Source of the DNA: Planctomycetota bacterium | GTDB taxonomy: Bacteria; Planctomycetota; Phycisphaerae; Sedimentisphaerales; SM23-30 | Assembly: GCA_022705365.1 (NCBI GenBank) | Contig: JAKJEP010000003.1 | Location: 11,573 to 17,118 of the forward strand | Direction of reading: 5' to 3' | DNA length: 5,546 nucleotides | Part shown: positions 1 through 5,546 of the stretch, piece after piece | How the letters are laid out: each line of letters starts with the position of its first letter | How positions within the stretch are numbered: the first letter of the stretch is position 1 | The notes under the pieces: model-generated | Seen by the model: only the letters and a program-made list of their open reading frames with translations | What the model was told of the DNA's origin: nothing | Database searches by the model: none | Program-made: the position numbers and the translations under genes

Positions 1-1176
1 GTCGGCCTGATACCCCTGCCAGATCAGATGGATGACACCGGCCAGCAAGAACATGCCGAAGATGATTTTCCAAGGGATTGACTTGAACATGGCAAACAGG
101 ACCACAATCGCCGCCGCCGCCAGCAGGATGAAGCCGTGCAGGAAGCCCAGCAGACACCAGGGGGTCTTGTAGGGAATGGCGGAGTAGAGGATGGCCATAA
201 TGAGGGTGTAAAAGGCAAGGAAACGGAGCAGATGAATGCTGATATTGGTTTGTGCGGTAAGGATCGCTTTGCCGCGCGGAGTAAAAATGGCCAGCAGGCC
301 GACGAGGGCCAGAATCACGATGAGTCCTTCGGTCCAGAGGGGGCGGCCGGGTTCGTGATTGTAGAGGAGCAGTTGGAAGTAGTAGTACCAGGGGTGGATG
401 TGAAAGTCATTCTGGCCGGCGCGGTCCAGATAGGTGGACCAGAAGCGAAGGGAATCGAGGACGCCGGGGATATGGGTGAAGAAGGAGGAATAAAAGGCGG
501 CGGATACCAGAACGGCGGCGGCTAGCATGAGAAAGAGGTGGAGGATATTGATTTTCGGGCGGCCGGTGGCGAAGGATTTTTTATGGGTGAGGTAAACCAG
601 CAGGAGCGCCGCCAGCAGGGAGCCGAAGGCAATGACGCAGGTTTCCTTGGTAGCATGGGCCAGGCCGATAAACATGCCGGTCAGCAGAATCCAGATGAGT
701 TTGCGGCTGCGGAGGTAGCGATAGCCGGTGGCGATGATGCCGCAGGTGAAGCAGACCAGGAGGATTTCCTGGATATAGTAGCGGCTGTAATAGACGAAGG
801 CGGGCGAAACGGCAAGGACGACGGCACCGAAGGCGACGATGCGGCTGCCCAGGCCGGGTATGAGCCACAGATGGAGTACAATCAGCAGGACCCCGAAGAA
901 GACAGGGACGACACGGAGGAGAAATTCGTTGACCTGGGTAATTTTTTGCGTGCCGGCCAGCCAGGCGGGGATGAGGGTGAAGTAGTTGAGGGTGGGGCCG
1001 TGGTATTCGTTGTAGTCGTAGATATACTCATGAAATTCGAGAAGCCGCCCAAACTTGACAGCATGGATGGCTTCATCGGTATGCATCGGGCGTAATTCCA
1101 ATTCCGGCAGCCGCAGGCACAGGGCCAGCAGAGTCGCCGACAGAATGAGAATCAGGCCGGTTTCACTGGATTTCAT
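1..1176 (-). CDS. Agl23-like (TIGR03663-type) GT-C membrane protein, 3' end cut by window edge
   Basis: The frame is open from the ATG at 1176-1174 to base 1 with no stop, giving 392 residues and continuing off the left edge. The product is a polytopic membrane protein with at least eight hydrophobic stretches. Residues 32-43 (HTDEAIHAVKFG) carry the acidic Asp-Glu pair typical of the first extracytoplasmic loop of GT-C/PMT glycosyltransferases. Residues 53-65 (YDYNEYHGPTLNY), 130-138 (YSRYYIQEI), 172-180 (LAHATKETC), 261-266 (HPWYYY) and 334-341 (IPYKTPWC) match, from memory, the conserved blocks of the family named flippase activity-associated protein Agl23. By family knowledge, GT-C proteins move sugars from lipid-linked donors at the outer face of the membrane; the substrate here is unknown. 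The ATG overlaps the upstream lipoprotein stop (ATGA) and has no strong Shine-Dalgarno of its own, so translational coupling is likely. The family call is fairly secure; catalytic activity is inferred. Confidence 0.85.
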   Translation of the reverse strand, partial: MKSSETGLILILSATLLALCLRLPELELRPMHTDEAIHAVKFGRLLEFHEYIYDYNEYHGPTLNYFTLIPAWLAGTQKITQVNEFLLRVVPVFFGVLLIVLHLWLIPGLGSRIVAFGAVVLAVSPAFVYYSRYYIQEILLVCFTCGIIATGYRYLRSRKLIWILLTGMFIGLAHATKETCVIAFGSLLAALLLVYLTHKKSFATGRPKINILHLFLMLAAAVLVSAAFYSSFFTHIPGVLDSLRFWSTYLDRAGQNDFHIHPWYYYFQLLLYNHEPGRPLWTEGLIVILALVGLLAIFTPRGKAILTAQTNISIHLLRFLAFYTLIMAILYSAIPYKTPWCLLGFLHGFILLAAAAIVVLFAMFKSIPWKIIFGMFLLAGVIHLIWQGYQAD

Positions 1177-1940
1177 TCGACTGGCTTGCCGAAAACTTCC
1201 ACTTCGACGTAATGGTTATATTCGTTGGCGTTGTTGCCTTTGCTATAGAGGCGGACATAGCGGCCCTGCGCGCCTTTGGCATCGATCAGGCGGCCTTCGG
1301 AGGTTTCGATATAATTCATGTCTTTTCCGACGCCCATGCCGCTGGAATTATCATCGTCGTTGTTGTAGATGGTGGTCGCTTCGATGAAGTCGGGGTCCTT
1401 GGAGACCTGGACGATGACATCGAAATAGACGCGGGCCTGCATGTGATAGTGCCAGACCAGGACGGCATAAATATCGCAGACCTTTTCCAGGTCAATGGTG
1501 ATATGCTGGACCATCGGTCCCAGCTCGACATAGCTGCCATCGGAGCCGGCCTTGTCGCCATCGGTGATGTAACTCAGCTCACCGATGATGGGGTTTTCGT
1601 CGGAACTGGTAATGGGTTTGCCGGCGGCAACATTGAAAACACCCTTGGGGGCCAGCCTCGGGGGCCGGGCCTTGCCGAGCGGTTTTTCCAGATTATTCAC
1701 TTTGATGTTTTGGGGCGTGCCGACGAACATGGCCGGGGGCAGCTCGATGGGTAGGGGAACCATATCCCCTTCCGCGACCGGGGCCGGGGCATTGTTGGCA
1801 ACCGGTTCGGTTGTGGTTGTTTTACCGTCCGGGGTTTGGGGGGTACCCGGCTGCTCCTTTTTGCAGGAAACCAGAGCCAGACTCACAGAAAGCAAAACTA
1901 CCGTAAGAAGCCAAACGTGGGAAGAAAGCAATTTTTTCAT
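1173..1940 (-). CDS. Lipoprotein with discoidin-like (F5/8 type C) domain
   Basis: This 255-residue protein begins with a lipoprotein signal peptide: Lys2-Lys3, a hydrophobic core at about 9-22, and a lipobox ending in LVSC with the lipidated Cys at 26. A Thr/Pro/Ala-rich linker follows (about 27-60). Residues 102-251 look like a galactose-binding-like discoidin domain. It opens with NVAAGKPITSSDE, has ELSYITDGD at 121-129, a central strand region with VWHYHMQARVYFDV (162-175), an Asp/Asn-rich loop NNDDDNSSG (193-201), and ends with YVRLYSKGN and HYVEVEVFG. Such domains usually bind glycans or other surface ligands; the ligand here is unknown. The start is supported by GAGGT at 1955-1951, 10 bases before the ATG. 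The protein is probably anchored to the outer or inner membrane; the residues after Cys26 are Lys-Lys rather than Asp, which by the E. coli +2 rule would favour the outer membrane. The gene is first in an operon with the Agl23-like gene. Lipoprotein call strong, domain call good. Confidence 0.85.
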   Translation of the reverse strand: MKKLLSSHVWLLTVVLLSVSLALVSCKKEQPGTPQTPDGKTTTTEPVANNAPAPVAEGDMVPLPIELPPAMFVGTPQNIKVNNLEKPLGKARPPRLAPKGVFNVAAGKPITSSDENPIIGELSYITDGDKAGSDGSYVELGPMVQHITIDLEKVCDIYAVLVWHYHMQARVYFDVIVQVSKDPDFIEATTIYNNDDDNSSGMGVGKDMNYIETSEGRLIDAKGAQGRYVRLYSKGNNANEYNHYVEVEVFGKPVE

Positions 1941-1950
1941 TCTTTTATCA

Positions 1951-1955
1951 ACCTC
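1951..1955 (-). promoter_or_regulatory. Ribosome binding site of the lipoprotein gene
   Basis: GAGGT lies 10 bases upstream of the ATG at 1940, a slightly long but acceptable spacing. It supports this ATG as the start, which in turn gives a complete lipoprotein signal peptide. Confidence 0.6.
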
Positions 1956-1976
1956 AAGTAAAACAAAACTTACCTA

Positions 1977-1990
1977 ACTGCTTTTGCAGT
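1977..1990 (-). other. Small hairpin in the lipoprotein mRNA leader
   Basis: ACTGC and GCAGT form a perfect 5-bp stem around a 4-base loop (AAAA on the transcript) in the predicted 5' leader, between the promoter and the ribosome binding site. It is too short and has too little T-tract to be a convincing terminator. It could affect mRNA stability or be chance in AT-rich sequence. Confidence 0.3.
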
Positions 1991-2016
1991 AACAAATTAA
2001 TAATAACCAAACAATA

Positions 2017-2045
2017 AGTTTAACCTATTTTTTGGCGTTTGTCAA
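2017..2045 (-). promoter_or_regulatory. Sigma70-like promoter for the lipoprotein/Agl23-like operon
   Basis: Read on the minus strand, a perfect -35 box TTGACA (2045-2040) is followed by a 17-base spacer and TAAACT (2022-2017), which matches four of six bases of the consensus -10. Transcription would start near 2010, leaving an untranslated leader of about 70 bases before the lipoprotein ATG. The local sequence is AT-rich compared with the flanking genes, as expected of a promoter. The call rests on motif and spacing only. Confidence 0.65.
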
Positions 2046-2059
2046 TAATTAAGACGCCA
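2033..2059. repeat. Inverted repeat flanking the -35 box (possible operator)
   Basis: TGGCGT (2033-2038) and ACGCCA (2054-2059) form a perfect 6-bp inverted repeat separated by 15 bases, with half-site centres about 21 bp (two helical turns) apart. The -35 hexamer at 2040-2045 lies between the two arms. This geometry would suit a dimeric regulator, but a repeat this short may also occur by chance. Confidence 0.3.
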
Positions 2060-2064
2060 GCGTC
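2053..2064 (-). terminator. Weak terminator candidate after the permease gene
   Basis: GACGC and GCGTC are separated by two bases, so realistically this is a 4-bp stem with a tetraloop. On the minus strand it is followed by the AT-rich tract TTAATTATT. It lies 79 bases beyond the permease stop and just upstream of the next promoter, where a terminator would be expected. The stem is short and the T-run is broken, so efficiency would be low. I found no better hairpin in the 2065-2142 stretch. Confidence 0.25.
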
Positions 2065-2142
2065 AAAAACTCTTCGATCCTTGTTATTGGGGAGCCAGAG
2101 CCGATTTTGGATGTCCATATCGACTTTTGGCAGTTCCGTCAA

Positions 2143-3503
2143 TTAAGCCTTTTTCTCGGGGGTAAGCTGGATGGCAGGCGGCTGGAGGCCGGCTTTGGCC
2201 AGCAAGGCGTACAGGATGAAGCCGATGATGAAGGCGATGACTGGGGCGGGGGTAATCCAGCCGAATTTAGCCGCATTCACCATGGGGAGAATGGCGACGA
2301 TAAAGCCGACGGCCCAGGCGATATAACCGGCCATGTTAACGCCTTTACGCGGGCCGGCCCATTTCTTGCCGCTGAGGAAATAATCGGCCACCATCGAACC
2401 GCAAATCGGACCGAAAGAGGCGCCGATGATCGAGAACACGCCCGCCAGGTTCAGGGCGACACCGGTAGCGGCCAGGATGATCGCGATGACCGCGCCGATC
2501 AGGACCATGACCATCTTGTTGGCCTTGGGAACATGGTGCCGATGCTGTTGGCGGCAATCAGGGAGCAGAAGCAGGCCGGGGCAAAGCTGGCAATGGCGAA
2601 GAGGATGAACATTCCCTTGGAAAGCGCACCCGGCTGGGAGCGAATGACCGCATCGAAGATATAACTTTTCAGTTCCGGATTAGCACCATGGGCGCCGGCA
2701 ATGGCGATCAGGGGCAGACCGCCGGCAAAGAGAATGGCCAGGGCAATTCCGACCAGGCCGCCCATTCGCACATCCTTTTCATTGCGGCTGCTGCTGCCGA
2801 AATCGACGCCCGCCGCCCCGGCGGTGGCGAAGAAGCCGACCACGATGGTAATCATCGTCATGAAACCCATGAGAGGATTGGCTTCAGCAGGGACTACCTG
2901 ATAATCACCGGCGGTTCCGACGTTTTTGAAAAAGACTATGAGAATCATGATGAGGGGCACGATGGGCAGCAGGGTGGCCACTTTGGCGACATATTTGATT
3001 CCTTTTAAGCCCACAAAAACCGCCGCCAGACCCCAGATAATGGAGACAATCGTAAAGGCGAAGCTCCCATGAAATACACCTTCTGCATCAACTGCCGGCC
3101 CTTTTCCGGCGGCCTGCAGGATAAAATCGGATGCGACCGCGGTATTGACCGCCAGCCAGCCGAACTGGAGGAGGCCCATCAGCAGGCCGGGCACAAGAAA
3201 GCCGCCCAGGGTACCGTAGGTGGAGGACCCGACGACGTAGAGCGGATAGCCGGTTTTCAACCCGAACAGTCCCGGGACCAGATAGAAGAGGAAATGACAG
3301 ATCAGGGCGGCGGCGACCAGGCCCAGCAGGCTCAGGCCCAGGCCCGCCTGCGGCAGGGTGCCGTTGGCGATCTGCATATAAAAGACCACCCACAAAAAGA
3401 TGCCCGCGTAGGTGGGGGCGGTGTTTTTGTACCAGGGTGCCCGGTTTTCGGGCGGATTGGGTACGGCCATTTTCAGATAATTCGGAACCATTTCGTTACT
3501 CAT
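2143..3503 (-). CDS. NCS1-family nucleobase-type permease, interrupted by a one-base frameshift
   Basis: Two overlapping frames make one protein. The first encodes residues 1-326 from the ATG at 3503; the second carries on from about 2526 to the TAA at 2143. Adding one base restores a 453-residue polytopic protein, slightly longer than E. coli CodB. The N-terminus (NRAPWYKNTAPTYAGIFLW, 20-38), the QFGW segment at 113-116 and AAGVDFGSSSR at 230-240 (matching the conserved TM6 region) support the NCS1 cytosine/purine/uracil/allantoin permease family, which imports nucleobases or related compounds by cation symport. About twelve membrane segments are expected. Substrate cannot be read from the sequence. 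The start has a strong Shine-Dalgarno (AGGAGA at 3516-3511, 7 bases upstream). The gene follows the cytochrome gene by 36 bases without an evident terminator, so they are probably co-transcribed. Without the repair the product would stop after 334 residues and lose roughly the last quarter, including several helices. Confidence 0.8.
2524..2531 (-). other. Frameshift site in the permease gene (probable 1-base deletion)
   Basis: The minus strand reads ATG TTC CCA AGG and soon reaches a stop at 2499. If the C-run at 2529-2527 had four Cs instead of three, the reading becomes Met-Phe-Pro-Lys-Ala-Asn-Lys-Met, which flows into the hydrophobic continuation ending at 2143. The total span of 1361 bases is one short of a multiple of three. 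A sequencing or assembly indel in a homopolymer, or a true mutation, fits best. The local bases do not make a canonical X XXY YYZ slippery heptamer. Confidence 0.8.
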
Positions 3504-3510
3504 AACAGAT

Positions 3511-3516
3511 TCTCCT
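3511..3516 (-). promoter_or_regulatory. Ribosome binding site of the permease gene
   Basis: AGGAGA is placed 7 bases before the ATG at 3503. It fixes the start codon within the short gap after the cytochrome gene. Confidence 0.7.
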
Positions 3517-3539
3517 TATAAAAAACCTTTCGCGACGTT

Positions 3540-5546
3540 TTATTTTTTGGAGGTCCCTGCCAGCGTCAAGAGGGTGTGGATGACGACGAGGACCGCCAGA
3601 GCTATCGTAGTGTACTGATGCGCATGATAGAGGAAGAACTGGCCGGTGGTGCCGAAAAGATTGAACATGCTCAGCACGCTGGAGAGCATGACCGGCAGGG
3701 CCAGCAGGCCGATCAGCCAGAAACAGAGTTTCCGGAGCGGGCAAACGGAGGTGGCGGCCAGGAACCGGCTGGGATGCGCTCCCAGCAGGATCAGCAGGGC
3801 CAGACAGATCATGAAGGGCGGGGCCACGGTGCAGTGGAGCATGAGGAGATAGCCGGTCATGGGTTTGCCGGTAATAAAGAAGGCATAGAAACCGGTGCCC
3901 GCCAGGATCAGGAAGCAGAGCAGGCCCGCCAGATAGATCAGCTTCTTCAGGAGACCGTACCAGCGGTTGGAGAAGGGGACAGGTTGCTCCGCCGCGGCGA
4001 TTTTCGAACCGGCGGCCAGGGCGGCCGCGACGGTCAGGCCCCTCAGACCGTAAAGCAGCAGAATGGCTGCGATCAGGGCCGAGGCGGCGAAGGCGACCGT
4101 TTTGAGCATGGGACGAAATACGAAGGAACTGTTGAAGAGGGAGACATAGGTTTCGTCCAGCGGCAGGAAGTGAATCATCCTCTTGAACAAATCACGGTCA
4201 GAGGGCAGCGGGCTGTCGATAGCCAGGGCGGCCTGGTAGAAGGGAGCGTCGTTGGTGTGGCAGTCGGGGCAGCCGCGAACACCCAGCGACTGGGAGGCGG
4301 GCCGGACATCGTGAGCCAGAGGCCACAGATAGGGCCGGGCCGCTTCATGCTCCTGCGAAACCAGGGCGCCGGCATCATTCAACTGGTACATTTTGCCGCC
4401 GCAGATATAGGCGGGGGCGCCCTGTACGAACGGCTGGCCTTTCAGGGCGGTTAATACCTGGGTAATCATGTTTTGGAACCAGGCTTCCTGTTCGGTTTTC
4501 CGCTCGGCTATTTTTTGTTCCTCGGTCTTGGCCTGTTCCCGTCCCTGTTCTTCCTCGTTCAATTTCTTTTCCGGCATTTCGGGCCAGGACGCCGCGGACG
4601 GTATTTCATAATCATGCGGAAGAATATTCCCAGCCGCTTTTTTGACATCTTCGGGAACCAGCGGTACGACGTTGCCCTCCTGAACCTGGGCCCAGAAGGC
4701 AGGCCAGAGCATCTTATGGGGGGCGATTTTGCCGGTCGGGGAATTGGGATCCAGGGGGGGCAGTTCCGCCAGAACCGGGGCGAGAATATGGGGCAGGGCC
4801 TCCGGGGCCTTATTGACGGATTGCAGGCCCAGGCCGTGCGCCCGGGAGGTTTTTACGAAGGCGGCGGTTTCGGCCGGCCAGGGGCCGCTGTGACAGGCGG
4901 TGCAGGCGAGTTTGTCAAAATGGACCACGGGGATCCCATCATGGATGGGTTTCGGTGCGCCGAGCCGTCCGGCATCGGGATTTTGAGGATTGTCACTGCC
5001 AGAGTGACAACCTTCGCAGGTCAAGGTGGTGCCGGCAGGTGTATCGGCCGTCAGCATTTCCCCTTCGTAGCCGCGATTGATGTTGTGATCGACGGTATTG
5101 CGATGGCAGTCCACGCAGGTCAGTCCGGCTTTCAGGTGGACATCTTCATCCACGTCCGTCCGTTCGGTGTGGGTCTGGCTGGTGGAATGGCAGAAATAAC
5201 AGCGTTCATTGGGAATATTGCGGGTCAGATGCAACTGGACCTTGTTCTCGTGATTGAACCGGCCGGCGTCGTAGTGAATGGCCGGATAATCCAGGGATCC
5301 ATCTTCGGGCAGCCAGAAATCGGGCAATTTTTTTACCGAGCCGGTCACCCAGGCAAAACTGCTGGTCGCGGCGGCGGCCCAATCAAAATTCTGCTCGGCC
5401 AGTTGGATGGCGTTCTGGGCCTGATCGTGGAACGGTTCGGCATCGTGGCAGGCCAGGCAGTTGATTTCCAGATGGCCGGACAGGTGCCAGCGGTTTTGCG
5501 AATCCAGGGGGGGCGATTCTTCGGAGTCCCATTCGGCTGCCTCCGC
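3540..5546 (-). CDS. Multiheme cytochrome c fused to a b-type-like membrane domain, 5' end outside window
   Basis: The frame is open from base 5546 to the TAA at 3540, giving 668 visible residues; the true start lies beyond the window. A GTG at 5348 is in frame but is not the start, because the reading continues upstream and includes another heme site. Six CXXCH c-heme motifs are visible (residue numbers from the window edge): CLACH 30, CYFCH 116, CVDCH 144, CEGCH 177, CTACH 215 and CPDCH 426, with many extra His residues that could serve as distal ligands. Between hemes five and six is a spacer of about 200 residues with a Glu/Lys/Gln-rich, probably helical stretch at about 325-355. The C-terminus has about five hydrophobic helices (around 481-504, 534-558, 564-589, 606-628, 638-663); the last four carry His571, His591, His641/643 and His657, suggesting b-heme binding. 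The heme part should be periplasmic. A role in quinol-linked electron transfer is inferred; no catalytic site is identified. Confidence 0.85.
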   Translation of the reverse strand, partial: AEAAEWDSEESPPLDSQNRWHLSGHLEINCLACHDAEPFHDQAQNAIQLAEQNFDWAAAATSSFAWVTGSVKKLPDFWLPEDGSLDYPAIHYDAGRFNHENKVQLHLTRNIPNERCYFCHSTSQTHTERTDVDEDVHLKAGLTCVDCHRNTVDHNINRGYEGEMLTADTPAGTTLTCEGCHSGSDNPQNPDAGRLGAPKPIHDGIPVVHFDKLACTACHSGPWPAETAAFVKTSRAHGLGLQSVNKAPEALPHILAPVLAELPPLDPNSPTGKIAPHKMLWPAFWAQVQEGNVVPLVPEDVKKAAGNILPHDYEIPSAASWPEMPEKKLNEEEQGREQAKTEEQKIAERKTEQEAWFQNMITQVLTALKGQPFVQGAPAYICGGKMYQLNDAGALVSQEHEAARPYLWPLAHDVRPASQSLGVRGCPDCHTNDAPFYQAALAIDSPLPSDRDLFKRMIHFLPLDETYVSLFNSSFVFRPMLKTVAFAASALIAAILLLYGLRGLTVAAALAAGSKIAAAEQPVPFSNRWYGLLKKLIYLAGLLCFLILAGTGFYAFFITGKPMTGYLLMLHCTVAPPFMICLALLILLGAHPSRFLAATSVCPLRKLCFWLIGLLALPVMLSSVLSMFNLFGTTGQFFLYHAHQYTTIALAVLVVIHTLLTLAGTSKK

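Noticed and set aside
538..1095. Plus-strand open frame of 185 codons opposite the Agl23-like gene
   Set aside because: The minus strand is open over the whole region and encodes conserved family blocks. The plus-strand product is low-complexity and acidic, as expected of the complement of a membrane protein gene.
1212..1754. Plus-strand open frame of 180 codons opposite the lipoprotein gene
   Set aside because: The minus strand carries a signal peptide, lipobox and discoidin-like domain with a ribosome binding site; the plus frame shows none of these.
2114..2142. Second promoter (TTGACG, 17 bases, TATGGA) just after the permease stop
   Set aside because: The -10 matches only three of six consensus bases, and a clearly better promoter lies closer to the lipoprotein gene.
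2143..2514. C-terminal permease fragment as a separate gene starting at ATG 2514
   Set aside because: There is no ribosome binding site before this ATG, and the sequence is the natural continuation of the permease after a one-base correction.
2107..2664. Plus-strand open frame of 185 codons across the permease frameshift
   Set aside because: It is acidic and His-rich, the complement of hydrophobic helices, and resembles no family I know.
3515..3523. TATAAG as a -10 box before the permease gene
   Set aside because: It overlaps the Shine-Dalgarno, so transcription would start inside or after the ribosome binding site.
3576..4454. Long plus-strand open frame (292 codons) opposite the cytochrome gene
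   Set aside because: Its product is rich in Gly, Gln, Glu and Arg with no recognisable domain, and it lies entirely over a minus-strand gene with clear CXXCH motifs and membrane helices. It is a shadow of GC-rich codon use.
5346..5348. GTG as start of the cytochrome gene
   Set aside because: The frame stays open for 66 more codons to the window edge and includes another heme motif (CLACH), so the gene starts further upstream.

Overview
The window comes from a bacterium of moderately high GC. Every gene lies on the minus strand and uses bacterial signals: Shine-Dalgarno sites, a sigma70-type promoter and a lipobox. A GT-C membrane protein of the Agl23/TIGR03663 type, a lipoprotein with a discoidin-like domain and a large membrane-anchored multiheme cytochrome c together suggest an anaerobic or facultative environmental Gram-negative lineage. 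Planctomycetota (Phycisphaerae-like) is my best guess from the style of these proteins. It is a guess, not something the sequence proves.

Layout in the direction of transcription (right to left): (1) 5546-3540, the C-terminal 668 residues of a multiheme cytochrome c fused to a b-type-cytochrome-like membrane domain. Its start lies beyond the right edge. (2) After a 36-base gap, 3503-2143 encodes an NCS1-family (cytosine/purine permease type) transporter. It is interrupted near 2527 by what looks like a one-base deletion. (3) 2142-1941 is the only sizeable intergenic gap. It holds a good sigma70-like promoter (TTGACA, 17 bp, TAAACT), inverted repeats and a weak terminator candidate. (4) 1940-1173 encodes a discoidin-like lipoprotein. 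(5) Overlapping its stop by ATGA, 1176-1 encodes the first 392 residues of an Agl23-like polytopic GT-C protein. This long gene has no stop codon inside the window, so a scan for complete ORFs would miss it.

There are two apparent transcription units. The upstream one pairs a respiratory (c-heme plus probable b-heme) electron-transfer protein with a nucleobase-type permease; I see no obvious metabolic link and proximity alone groups them. The downstream one starts at the promoter in the gap and couples a surface-anchored, probably carbohydrate-binding lipoprotein to a lipid-linked-sugar-type GT-C membrane protein. This is consistent with a role in envelope glycan assembly or display, but that is inference. 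I see no mobile element, CRISPR array, tRNA or rRNA.
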